A stretch of 64,000 nt of DNA from Phaseolus vulgaris (lineage: Eukaryota > Streptophyta > Magnoliopsida > Fabales > Fabaceae): NCBI RefSeq assembly GCF_000499845.2, contig NC_023750.2, positions 15,541,503-15,605,502 of the forward strand, written 5' to 3'. A program made the translations under genes and the position numbers. This document shows, piece after piece, positions 30,441 to 42,279 of the stretch (position 1 is its first letter; every line of letters begins with the position of its first letter). The notes under the pieces were generated by a model that was given only the letters and a program-made list of their open reading frames with translations, did not search any database and had not been told where the DNA came from.

Positions 30441-32439
30441 ATTGCTGGGAGGTCGATCCTCTCTATCTTCCAGCAATCCTACAAAGACTGGAAAGGCAAG
30501 TTCGTCCAGGTGCGCCCCAATGACAAGGACGCTTCTCTGCTCGACGGTTTCCCCTTGTATTGGGTAAACAAGGGGAAGAAAGAGTCCAAAAGCAGCTTCA
30601 GGAGGCCAAGGAGTCCTGATAGCATGGGTGCCTTGGACAGGGACCTCTGCTTCTTCTAGAAGAGTGTGGCAGATGCCAACATCACCTTCCTCACCACCAC
30701 GCTCATCTGCTTCGAGTTCTTCGAAGATCAACTTGAAATTCGCATAGGTTAGAACTCACCTAAACGTCTAAGTTTTATTTTTGATATTACCTCTGTTAAC
30801 TATTTATGGGCGTCTTGTGCGTTGTGCGCAAGACTTTGGTTTTATTTTTCTGCACCATTTATCTGCTTTGCTGCATACTGCCTTATGCATTTATTTTCTC
30901 TCTGAGCTAACCCATGCATTTTTGCTCTATGCAGATCATATGTTGGGCCAGGGCAAGCTCGCTGAGCTGAGGGCGCTCGCCCGATCCCATGGGTTGGCAT
31001 CGGGTTCCCAAACCGTGCCAAACTCGGTGGTGGAGATCGCCGCCGCACAGGGTCGATCGCCACCAAAAGGCCCAACTCCTCCCGATGTCCAACCGGTCAA
31101 CCAACGCAAAAAGCTTATCCTCAGGAAACCAAAGAGGAAAGCCCCCCAAGTAGTCCACGAAGAAGAAGAAGAAGATGATGAGGCGACTGAAGACGGCCTC
31201 ATCGTCAAGAGGAAGAGGGTGGCGCCTTCTTCACCATCTGCCCCACCCCCTCTTCCAACATCAACACCACCATCTACACCTGCCCCGCCTCCAACATTGC
31301 CTCCTCCACCAGCTCCTGCCTCGCCAGTCCAAGCGATCCCCTTGGCATCTGCGCCTCCCGTGGTTGAGGCCGCCGAGCCTAACTTCATGGAGGACCCCCC
31401 GAGCGCCTCCACGCCTTATGTATCAACTGGAGGGGGTCCTCCTTCAAATGCCTCAACCGCCAACGTTGAACCAATCGGGGATGAGGTTGCCCATAACTCT
31501 CCGATTCTGATTACTGAATCCCCGACGTCGCCACCACGCCAAGAAGCACCTGCTGAGCAACCAACTCAAGAAGGTGGCGGCGAAAACCAACAACAAACCC
31601 ACCCGGTGCCTCCAACAGCAAACCTCTCTCTTGAGGTCAAGAGGATGTGGGAGCCTTTCTCGGCCAAACTGAAGATGATGGCAGAGGACTTCCCCACCAT
31701 CATCTCTAGAGCTGTGGAGAGTTCCACCAGGAAGCTCCAGGATGACCTCTACGCCCTTCGAACTGAGAACAACACTATAAGGATTGAGGCGGAGAAGTTA
31801 TCCTGCAATCTGACACTCGCCGAGATTGAACACTCCCGAGTAGAAGATGCAATGAGCACCGAGCTCCGGGTGGCGCGCAAGGAGGCCACCGATCTCCGCC
31901 ATAAGGTACAGCTCTTGGCTCAAGAGAAGATTGAGCTAGAGAGCAAGCTGGTGCCTTATCGCGTCAAAGTGGCTGACCTGGAGGCCTTGATCAAAGCTGA
32001 TGCCGCCAAGGTAAAGAAGCTCGAACAAAGGTCAGCCGATCGGGAGGTTTTCCTGGGGACGGTGGAAAAGGAAAGAGACGACACCATGGCCAAGCTTGCT
32101 GAAGCCAACAAAGAAAAGGGGAAGATTACCGCTGAACTGGGCCAGGTGCAGGTAGAATCCAAGAAGGTTGCTGAAGACCTTCTTCAAGCTCAGGAAACCA
32201 TCGAAAAACTCAAGAAGCAAGCTGAAGAGCTGGAGCAGCAGAACAAGGGGCTGAAGAAACAAACTGAAGAACTTAAGAAAAAGATCGAAGAGCTTAATCT
32301 GAGTTCTGCCCAAATTGTTGCTGCTGGATTCGAGGCCGCACGGGAACAGTTTGCCTGCTTGTTCCCCGATCTAGATCTCAGCATGGTGTCCCTCAACAAC
32401 GAGGTGGTGGATGGGAAGGTTGTTCCCGCTGAAGACTGA
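30441..32439 (+). pseudogene. Tat-2i antisense gene, 5'-truncated
   Basis: Begins in the PF04195-like block (IAGRSILSIFQQSYKDWKGKF). A TAG at 30657-30659 replaces Trp in LCFFWK-like sequence. Exon 1 ends at 30747, the intron is 30748-30934 (CGCATAG|GTTAG to TATGCAG|ATCAT), and exon 2 (ATG at 30940) is open to 32439. Exon 2 is intact: NLS-like RKPKRKAP, acidic run, Pro-rich stretch, long coiled coil and the tail EVVDGKVVPAED. The intact exon 2 beside a dead exon 1 fits recent decay. Confidence 0.75.
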
Positions 32440-33040
32440 TTGATTCCCCCTCATCCACTACCTTTATGCTTTCTCCTTTCACATTATTGTAATGAACTTT
32501 TTCTTTTTCTGTACATGTGCCTTGAATCTGATACTTACTTAATGACAAAGTCCTTGTATTTCTTCTTGTAACTTCTTTGTCTGCTTTAACTTTCCTTGCA
32601 CAATTTACTTCAAAGAAATAACTTAGTAATTTCGTAAGCGCACTCGTGTACTTAACTGTTTCGAACCACCGATCTTCGGACAATAGCGCTTTAACAACTT
32701 GTAATCTCAAGGCAATGAACCTTAACATAAAATCACTCTTCAAACAACGAACTTCAACTCACTTAATGGCTTAAGACACCGCTAACCCGACCTGCTTCAT
32801 TAAAACGGGTCTTTAACTTTCTTGCCACTGCATGACTTTTCCTGGTCGCCAAAGACTCTTGGCGATATCGGCTTCTTTCTGCCTTCACAACTTGGCCATT
32901 GCTCCTTCATCTGGGGGTAGAGGCGCCTTTCGGATCATTCTCTACCTTCCTGAACTTCAGAACAAAAGACCGGGTGACTAGGCGTTCTCTTCGAACCTAC
33001 CTTAGCCACCCTCCAAACTTCTTCCACCCTTTACACCATA
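32440..33040. other. Spacer after the Tat-2i antisense gene
   Basis: Non-coding on both strands; no motif identified beyond similarity to the other copies. Confidence 0.45.
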
Positions 33041-33650
33041 CCTGAACTCGTTCGAGACGAGAAGGATTTTATCTTGCCTGAACTCGCTCATCGGCGAGAA
33101 GGCCTTTAACTCGCCTGAACTCGCTCATAGGCGAGAAGGTCTTTTAACTCACCTGAACTCGCTCATAGGCGAGAAGGTCTTTAACTCGTGCCTCTACATT
33201 GCCCCAGGGGTTACATCTCCTCTCCTCCAGAAACACTGAGGACTTTCGCTGGTGCCTCTACATTGCCCCAGGGGTTACATCTTCTCGCCCCCAGAAACAC
33301 TGAGGACTTTTCACTGGTGCCTCTACATTGCCCCAGGGGTTACATCTTCTCGCCCGCAGAAACACTGAGGACTTTTCACTGGTGCCTCTACATTGCCCCA
33401 GGGGTTACATCTTCTCGCCCCCAGAAACACTGAGGACTTTCCACTCTTCCTCGCCTGCACTCGCTCGACGGCGAGGAGGTCTTTATCTCGCCTCAGGACG
33501 CGCGAGGGCGTTGAGGTCTTTTAACTGGTGCCTCCGATCGCCGAAAGACGATGAGGACTTTAACTTTAACTGATGCCTCCGATCGCTGAAAGACGATGAG
33601 GACTTTAACTTTAACTGATGCCTCCGATCGCCGAAAGACGATGAGGACTT
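33041..33650. repeat. Hairpin tandem array of Tat-2i
   Basis: Three or four 35-bp hairpin units (CTCGT/ACGAG at 33047-33051 with 33057-33061, then CTCGC..GGCGAG). Next come four units of about 65 bp starting at about 33187, 33251, 33316 and 33382 (GTGCCTCTACATTGCCCCAG ... ACACTGAGGACTTT), and finally three 46-bp-type units to 33650. Expansion of the 65-bp unit is special to this copy. Confidence 0.85.
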
Positions 33651-33898
33651 AAAACTTTTTAGAAAACATGCAATATATCTTTACTTGCCTTAAATCACAT
33701 GTAACTCACAAGGTCTTTCTTCAAAACTTTCTGAAAACAACAAGCATGCAATCTAAAACAACTTTGAGCTTCGAAAACTCTTCTTTATTGGGTGGCCTCA
33801 TTAAAAACCCTCCTTAGGGAAAAAAGAGTGCCCCCTTCAAACTGTTTTAACATAGACATTGTAATATAACTTCGTGTTTGTCTTTACTTACAAAGCTC
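33651..33898 (-). other. Tat-2i pol 3'UTR segment
   Basis: Non-coding; matches the Tat-1 segment downstream of pol. Confidence 0.5.
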
Positions 33899-36800
33899 TT
33901 AACTGTAATATAACTTGAGGTGCGTGGCGTTCCAAGTGCGAGGAATCGCCCCTCCTTCCAACGTCTCTAAGCGGTAGGCGCCGTTCCCGAGCACCTCGGT
34001 TATTCTGAACGGTCCCGTCCACTTAGGCGACAGTTTATTCTCCATCTCGTACTGGTGGGCTTTCCTCATCACCAGGTCGCCTTCTCTAAACTGTCTCGGC
34101 ATCACCTTCGAGTTATATCTTCGTTCAATCCTTCTCTTCACCACCTCAGCTTTCAATCTCGCCTCTTCCCTGACCTCATCCAGTAGATCCAGGTTCAACC
34201 TTCTCTCCTCATTCGAGTCTTCCTCTACGAAGTTCTGGAATCTCGGCGAGCTCTCATGGATCTCCACTGGAATCATTGTGTCACACCCATAGACCAAGCT
34301 GAACGGGGTCTCATGGGTTCCTGACTGCTCGGTGGTGTGGTACGCCCAGACTAAACGGGGTACCTCCTCAGCCCAGCTTCCTTTGGCTTTCTCTAGCCTT
34401 CTTTTCAAACCTCTTAGCAACACCCGATTAGCTGACTCTACTTGGCCATTTGTCTGAGGGTGCTCGATGGATGCAAACACTTGTTGAATTCCCACCCCTT
34501 CGCACAGCTTCTTCAACAGGTGACTTGCAAACTGAGTCCCATTGTCCGAAACCAGGCGCTTGGGCACACCAAACCGGCACACGATGTTCTTCCATACGAA
34601 ACCTTCGATCTTGTGTGCTGTGATCTGGGCCACTGGTTCTGCTTCGATCCACTTGGTGAAATACTCAATCGCCACCACCAAGTACTTCATCTGCCTGATC
34701 GCCAGCGGGAATGGTCCCAGGATGTCGATTCCCCAAGTATGAAACGGCCAAGGGCTGTAAATCGACTTCAACTCCTAGGGAGGCGCCTTGTGCCAATCGG
34801 CGTGCTGTTGGCATCGTTTGTAACACTGTGCATACCTCTTGCAATCTTCTCTCATCGTTGGCCAGTAATACCCTGCACGGAGAGTCCTTGCGGCCAGAGC
34901 TCGACCCCCGACGTGGCTTCCGCATATCCCTTCATGGAGCTCTGCCATAATCCTCGTGCATTTCTCGCCATGCACACATTCCAGGAGTGGGTGAGTGAAC
35001 CCAAACCTGTACAACTCGCCATCAATCATTGTGTACTTGCTAGAGTTTTTCTTTATCTTCCTAGCCTCTGTCGGATCCAGCGGGAGAAGGCCATCTGCCA
35101 GGCACCGCTTGTACTGTGTTATCCAGGTATCTGGCTCATGGGTAGCGCAGACCTGCGTCATGTTCACCTTCTCTCCTCGACATGCTCTAATTCTCGGCGA
35201 TCTCAAAGTCTCTTGAGTCAAGGATTTGTGACTCCTCGCCGCTTTCTCCGTCGACTTGCTTATCTGAAGAACCAGGTGATCTGCTACAAATGCTCTCGAC
35301 GTCTTCAGAGTTTCTTGAATCACCGTCCTCTGCCTACCCCCTTGCCTGAACTGGCGAGCTTAGCTAGCAAGTCAGCTCGGGCATTCTGCTCTCTGGGCAC
35401 ATGCACCACTTCAAAGGAGGCAAAGGAACTCTTCAATTCCTGCACATACTCCAGGTAAGCCGCCATTTGTGGATCTTTAGCCTGGAACTCGCCAGTTACT
35501 TGCCCTGTGACTAGCAGCGAGTCACTCTTAGCCATCAACACCCTGGCTCCCATCTCTTTGGCCAGCAAAATCCCGGCGATCAGCGCCTCATATTCTGCTT
35601 GATTGTTGCTAGCTTTGAAGGCAAACCTCAAAGATTGTTCGATCAGCACGCCGTTGGGTCCTTCCAAGATGACTCCAGCACCGCTACCCTGCTGGTTCGA
35701 CGATCCATCCACTGAAAGCACCCAACGGAAGTCGTCCCCTTCAACTCGTGTCGCCTCAAACGAGAGCTCGACCACGAAATCTGCGAAGATCTGTCCCTTG
35801 ATCGGGCCTCGGGGCTCATACTTAATATCAAACTCTGACAACTCTACTGCCCACTTCACCATCCTTCCCGCAACGTCGGGCTTCTTCAAGACCTTCTGGA
35901 TGGGCAGGTCAGTCATCACCAGTATCGTGAAGCTATGGAAGTAGTGGCGCAACCTCCTCGCCGAAAATACCACAGCCAGTGCAGCCTTTTCCAGGGCCTG
36001 ATATCTCGTTTCGGGGCCCTGCAGCACCATACTAACAAAATAAATAGGCTTCTGACCCTGATCTTGGTCCTGGGCGAGCACCGCACTCACCGCCCTCTCA
36101 GTTACAGCAAAATACAACCTGAGAGGGGTTCCCACCAGCGGTTTGCACAAAACCGGCGGGCTCGCCAGATACTCCTTGAGCTTGACGAAGGCTTCCTCAC
36201 ACTCCTTCGTCCAGGCAAACTTGTTATTACGTCTTAAACACTGGAAATAGGGATGGCCCTTCTCTCCGCTAGCTGACACGAAGCGAGACAGTGCGGCCAT
36301 CCGACCTGTGAGCTGCTGAACTTCCTTCACCGTGGCCAGGCTCCTCATCGCCAAAGATGCATTTCTCTGGATTCAGCTTCAACTTGAACTTGGCGATCGT
36401 CGTGAACAATTCCTCCAAGTCTGCAACGTGCTTGCTTTTCTCTGGCGAGGTCACGACCATGTCATCGACGTACGCTTGCACATTCCTTCCCAGCATCGGT
36501 GCAAGTACTCGATCCATCAACCTCTGGTACGTGGCCCCTGCGTTCTTCAGCCCAAACGGCATCACCTTGTAGCAGTAGCACGATCTCTCGGTCATGAAGG
36601 CAGTCTTCTCTTCATCCATGGGATGCATCTTGATCTGGTTATACCCCGAGAAGGCATCCAGGAAGCTCAACAACTTACACCCTGCAGCACTATCCACCAG
36701 GGCGTCTATGCTCGGTAAAGGATATGAATCCTTTGGGCATTTCCTATTACTCTTCTTCACCAGCACGACATTTGCTAGCCATTCAGGGTACTGGACTTCC

Positions 36801-37594
36801 CTGATGTGGCCTGCAGCGAGGAGTTTCTGTGTTTCGTCCCTAATCGCCTGCCTCCTCTCCTCGTTGAACTTTCTTCTCCTTTGTCGCACTGGTCTCACCA
36901 AGTTGTCCATCGCCAGATGATGGCACAAGAAGTCGGGATCGATCCCTGGCATGTCCGAAGCGGACCATGCAAATGCATCCAGATGCCGTTCTATCACCTT
37001 GGCGATCTGGTCCTGGAGCTCAACCTCCAGGGATCTTCCCAGCTTGAAGATCTTTCCCCCGATCTCTCTCTCGAGCCACTGCTCGAAGGGTTTCGGCCTG
37101 GTCTCTCTGGCGATCACCGCCCTGGCGATTCCCAACTCTCTCGCTTCCTCAGGGCGATTCCTCGCCTCTTCTTCCTCCAGCCCGGCGTTCCCCTCCCCCA
37201 GCTCAGCATCCACCATCTCCACATCACTTCCGGCGGTCTCTTCTATTACCGTCGATCTGGGCTTCACACCAGGAGGCGGGGTGGTTGTCACGTAACTTAC
37301 AGACCTCTTGTTTTTCAGGCTATTCTCATAGCACTTCTTTGCTTCTTTCTGATCAGATTTGATGGTGATCACCACCCCCTCCATAGACGGCAACTTCACC
37401 TTCATGTGCCGAGTCGACGGTATAGCGCCTATTCTGTTGAGCGTGGGTCTTCCCAACAGAATGTTGTATGCTGAAGGAGCGTTTACGACAAGGTATTTGA
37501 TTTTCTCTGTTCTTGAACCCGCCTCATCTGTAAACGTAGTCCTTAACTCAATGTACCCCCTGACCTCCACCTGGTCACCAGCGAAACCATACAA
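33899..37594 (-). pseudogene. pol: Tat-2i pol, broken
   Basis: All domains of Tat-1 pol are present, from the protease tail to integrase, but interrupted. An in-frame loss of about 15 codons just before CPKDSYPLPS removes the WRMCVDFTDLN block of RT. A deletion of about 90 bp near 36354, between RT and the first RNase H, shifts the frame. A one-base loss in a C-run near 35331-35340 follows the second RNase H, and a TAG near 34772-34774 lies before the integrase core. YVDDMVV, VDGSSNQ, the DNGTQF triad and NGQVESANR can still be read. It cannot encode a working polyprotein. At the protease-RT border this copy reads DVEMVDAE with no stop, unlike Tat-1. Confidence 0.85.
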
Positions 37595-39213
37595 GCACCC
37601 TCCATAGGGCCTCAGCTGGTCAAGGGGTAGCTCCAGCTACGTGAAAGTCGGCTAGAACATCACGTCTGCCGAGCTTCCTTGGTCCACTAGAACCCTGTGG
37701 ACCTTTCTTCCTGCTGTGATCAACGAGATGACTATGGGATTGTTGTCATGAGGCACAACATCTCGAAGATCTTGCTTGGTGAACGTAATGTCCACATCCG
37801 GCGAGTGGTCTTCAAACATATCCACCGTCATCACAGACCTCGCGTACCTCTTCCTCTGTGATGCGGTGCATCCACCCCCTGAGAAACCCCCTGCAATGGT
37901 ATGGATTTCCCCGTGCGTAGGCATCTCGTGCTGCTGAGTCTCTCCACCTGCTGGTTGGGAGCTCGACGCGCCCCCCGTCCTTCTATCCAGCAAGTAGTCA
38001 TTTAGGAACCCGCTCTTAACCAGATCGTCGAGCTGGTATCCTAAAGCCAAACACGAGTCCAAGGTGTGGCCAAAGCCCTGGTGAAACTCACACCAGGCAT
38101 CTGGCTTTGGTCCCAGCACCTTGTCGCCTACCTTCTCGGGCGCTTTCAACCTGGCTGATATGTTGGGAATGGCGATCAGGTCCGCCAATCCCATGACAAA
38201 CTTGTGCTTAGGCGGGCGATTGTACTCCCGGCGTGCTGGTTGCGGGCGACCTTGGCCCCTGCCCTTGTTCTTCCTTGGATCATAAGGATGGCGAGTCCTC
38301 TGATCCCTTCTGGCCGCCGCTGTCTCCAGCACCCTCTGTGGCTGGATCCTGGTCTGGGCGCGTGGCCTAGTGGGAGCCACGCTTCCTCTCTTCTCGGCGA
38401 CTTCACTCTCGTCGGCGATGTGGGCCACCGCAAGTCGCCTAACCTCAGCAAACGTGGCGGGGTGAGCCCTGATCAATGCCTCACAGAATGGTCCCGGCAG
38501 CACGCCCTTCTTAAATGCGTAGACCAGCATTTCCTCATCTTTGGCCGCGATCTGACCATCTGCGCCCCAAAACGATTCAGGTAGTCCCTGAGGGACTCTC
38601 CCTGATACTGCCTTATATCAAACAAATCATAAGACACCCTGGGCGGTGCCTTATTCACGATGTACTGCTCGACGAAAATCTTTGAAAACTGTTGGAAGTT
38701 GGTAATGTGACCGGTAGGCAGGCTCACAAACCATTCCAGCGCCGTTCCCTGGAGCGTGCTCACGAACATCTTGCAGTAGACGGCGTCTGACCCTCCTGAC
38801 AGCATCATCTGCGTATGGAACGTGGTGAGATGAGCCTCAGGATCCTCCACGCCAGTGAAAACAGCCTTAACAGGTACCACACTCGTAGGAATAGGCGTGT
38901 CAGTAATCGCCTGAGCGAAAGGCATAGGAAAAACACGAGGCGGCGTCGACGGCGCGACCTCTTCAGCAATAGGACGCCCTTGCTGCTCCTGAAGAGCTTG
39001 ACGCAGCTCTTCAGTCACTTTGCTAAGCTCATCATTCCTGGCCCGAGAGGCGGCCAGGTCCTCATGCATTCTCGCCTGTTGTATGCGCGAGGCTTCCACA
39101 GTTGCCTGCAACGAGCGCATAATCTCTACCATCTGCGCCATGGTCATGGCGGCGGCGCCTTCAGCAGCGACGGGCGCAACTGGACTTGAACGGTTGCTTC
39201 TCATTTTTCTCAT
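37595..39213 (-). pseudogene. gag: Tat-2i gag-protease, broken
   Basis: Starts MRKMRSNRSSP at 39213. A one-base deletion near 38545-38550 (GGCCGCGA against GGCCGGCGA in Tat-1) shifts the frame inside the gag core. Two TAG codons near 37637 and 37652 replace Gln and Trp after the protease motif VLVDQGSSADVMF. The CX2H-type knuckle (CEFHQGFGH) is intact. Confidence 0.82.
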
Positions 39214-39603
39214 GAAACTTGACGAATCACAGAATGCAACGAACAACACTTCCTTCAGCGACGATCGACTCAGCGATCAATCGGTCAAAACCTCGCAAAA
39301 CTTCGCAAGAAAACTCAAGACACAGAAAACCTCCACAGAGACCTGCAACTCCACCAGAAACCACCGCTTCTTCCACGACAAACCAAACGAGCCGAAGAAC
39401 GCAAATCTCACCGAACAAAACTCGCGCAACCAGCAGAAAACTTCACCTCACCGAACAAAACCTCAAACGAACGGTGGAAAACGTGAAAACACCGAACAAA
39501 AACTAGATGAACAGCGAACAACGGTTGCACCAGCACACAACCCCACAGAAAACTGCGAAAACCTCCAAGAACTCACGCTGTGGATGGGAACAGGTTTTAC
39601 ACG
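39214..39603 (-). other. Tat-2i 5' leader
   Basis: Untranslated; contains CACCGAACAAAA and GAACGGTGG words found in the Tat-2 leader array, but not in tandem. Confidence 0.55.
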
Positions 39604-39620
39604 GCCCCACGGTGGGCGCC
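39604..39620 (-). other. tRNA-Lys primer binding site of Tat-2i
   Basis: Identical to 13704-13720. Confidence 0.85.
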
Positions 39621-39623
39621 TGA

Positions 39624-40530
39624 TGATCCTGCCTGTTGACCAGAACGTTGGAACTTGCCTCGTCAAACTTGGATCGATGTGTGCAATCAACACTTCTTTC
39701 ATTCAAAGGTAGGTGTATAAGCCCTTATATTGATCGATTCGCCTAAACGAGTTTCACAAATTCGTTAAGGACACAACCCTAACTAATATGAAAGGCTATG
39801 GATATAGTCTACATCCCCCGCTTCAACCTCCGTCCTTCGTCACGATCCACCTCAAGAACCTGCAAAAGAACAGAGCGGCGCCGCTGCGGCCGATCGCACT
39901 CCAACGCCCAAGTCAGTGACTGAACCACCAAATACTTCAAGAGCAAAACTCTAGAACTCTCAAGGAACCGTGCAATGTTCTCTCTCACAGTATGCTCAAG
40001 AACTCGCAAGCGTAAAGAAGACAATCTGAACGTGCGTACCTCAGAAGTTCGTTGGGAAACCCTTATATACCTGGTCACTTTCTCTCTCCTGGCAGTTACG
40101 CATCTGGACACGTGGCTCGCATCCAACCGTACATGTGCCATCATTTGGAGCCTCCTTGACTTGGGCGCTGCTTCTGACTCTCCTTTGGCTAAGTTATTTA
40201 TGCATGGTACTGCCCAGTGCATAGCTAACTTGGAGCGCGATCTCTACTGGGATTGGCGAGTTAGGGTGCCTTCGTACACCTTCCCTGTGGCGATGTGCTT
40301 GCTCCGGCGATCTCTAATCACTTGGTCGCCTGAGTTTACGTCTGGCGACTTCATCTTTAACCCGGTGACCGCCGGTTCTGGTGTGCTGGAGATCGGAGCA
40401 CGCCAACATAATAACTGGCGATTTCACGAGCCCCCCGACTTCCTTCCCTTCTGCCAACCTGGCATCTTATCAACACGCCTATACTGTAGCTTGATGCCAC
40501 GTCATCACTTCCGACTACCAGGGCGGTACA
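39624..40530 (-). repeat. 5' LTR of Tat-2i
   Basis: 907 bp, TGATCCTGCCTG...GGTACA. Compared with the 792-bp LTR it has an extra or replaced block of about 120 bp at about 39690-39817, in the part that would be R/U5, plus scattered differences. Confidence 0.85.
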
Positions 40531-42279
40531 AAGGCAAACCTCAGGGACTGTTCTATTAGCACGCCGTTGGCCCCTTCTAGAATGACTCCAACACCGCTAC
40601 CCTGCTGGTTTGACGATCCGTCCACCGAGAGCACCCAACGAAAATCATTCCCTTCAACTCGTGCTGCTTCTGACGAGAGCTCGCCACAAAATCAGCGAAA
40701 ATCTGCCCCTTAATCGGACCTCGGGTCTCATATTTGATGTCGAACTCCGACAGCTCCACCGCCCACTTCACCATTCTCCCAGCTACATCAGGCTTCTTCA
40801 GGACTTTCTGGATGGGCAAGTCGGTCATCACCAGCACTGTAAAACTGTGAAAATAGTGGCGCAACCTCCTCGCCGAAAACACTACAGCCAGTGCAGCTTT
40901 CTCCAAGGCCTGATACCTCACCTTCGGGCCTTGCAACACCTTGCTGACGAAATAAATAGGCTTCTGAGCCTGGTCTTGATCTTGGGCGAGCACCGCACTC
41001 ACCGCCCTCTCAGTCACAGCAAAATACAACCTGAGAGGGGTTCCTACTAAGGGTTTACACAAAACCGGCGGGCTCGCTAAGTACTCTTTAAGCTTCACAA
41101 AGGCTTCTTCACACTCCTTCGACCAGACAAACTTGTTGTTTCGCCTCAAACATTGGAAATACGGATGGCCTTTCTCTTCGCTAGCTGATACGAAACGAGA
41201 CAGGGCGGCCATCCGACTTGTAAGTTGCTGCACCTCCTTCACGGTAGCCGGGCTCCTCATCGCCAATATGGCAGCACACTTATCAGGATTTGCCTTTATT
41301 CCTCTTTCAGTTAAGAGGAATCCCAAGAACTTCCCTGCCTCCACGCCAAAAATGCACTTCTCGGGGTTCAGCTTTAATCTGAACTTGGCGATTGTGGTGA
41401 ACAACTCCTCCAGATCCGAAACGTGCTTGCTCTTTTCTGTCGAGGTCACGACCATATCATCTACGTACGCTTGCACATTCCTTCCCAGCATTGGTGCAAG
41501 TACCTTATCCATCAATCTTTGGTACGTGGCCCCCGCATTCTTCAGCCCAAAGGGCATCACCTTGTAACAGTAGCACGACCTCGTAGTCATGAAGGCAGTT
41601 TTCTCTTCATCCATAGGATGCATCTTTATCTGATTATACCTTGAGAAGGCGTCCAGAAAGCTCAGCAACTTGCACCCTGCTGCACTGTCGACCAGGGCAT
41701 CTATGCTTGGCAAAGGGTACGAATCCTTTGGGCAAGCCTTGTTCAAGTCAGTGAAGTCGACGCACATGCGCCACTTCCCATTGCTCTTCTTCACCAGTAC
41801 GACATTAGCCAACCACTCAGGGTACTGGACCTCCCTGATATGGCCTGCGGCGAGGAGCTTCTGTGTTTCATCCCTGATCGCCGGCCTCCTCTCCTCGTTA
41901 AATTTCCTTCTTCTCTGCTGCACTGGTCTAACTTGTGTGTCCATTGCCAAATGGTGACACAAGAAATCGGGGTCAATTCTCGGCATGTCTGAAGCAGACC
42001 ATGCAAAAGCATCCAGATACCGTTCTATCACCTTGGCGATCTGGTCTTGGAGACCAGCCTCCAAAGATCTTCCCAGCTTGAAGACCTTTACCCCGATCTC
42101 CCTTTCGAGCCACTCCTCGACGGGTTTGGGTCTGGTTTCCCTGGCGATTCCCAATTCCCTCGGTTCCTCGCCTCTTCCTCCCGTCCGCCGCTCTCTCCCT
42201 CAACCTCAGCATCCACCATGGTGACATAGCCTCCAGCGGCCACTTCCATCGCCGCATCAACAACTCGCCATTCTGTTGG
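40531..42279 (-). pseudogene. pol: Tat-2 pol, RT to RNase H part, interrupted by Tat-2i
   Basis: Open from 42154 to 40577 with RT (YVDDMVVTS), a first RNase H without its usual first Asp, and the start of the second RNase H. A frameshift near 40683 (CTCGCCAC where Tat-1 has CTCGACTAC) breaks the VVELSSE linker. At 40530/40531 the reading passes into the Tat-2i LTR. Between 42155 and 42279 the link to the protease is out of frame. The missing continuation should be integrase, of which only 29803-30440 survives. Confidence 0.85.

Larger units (their letters stand above)
30441..40530 (-). mobile_element. Tat-2i: inner Tat element lacking its 3' LTR
   Basis: It has a 907-bp 5' LTR (39624-40530), PBS, leader, decayed gag-pol, hairpin array and the 3' two-thirds of the antisense gene, but no 3' LTR, PPT or antisense exon-1 start. 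At 40531 it meets Tat-2 RNase H sequence (AAGGC, the expected duplicated target). The left copy of AAGGC was removed by the deletion that also took the 3' LTR. Confidence 0.85.
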
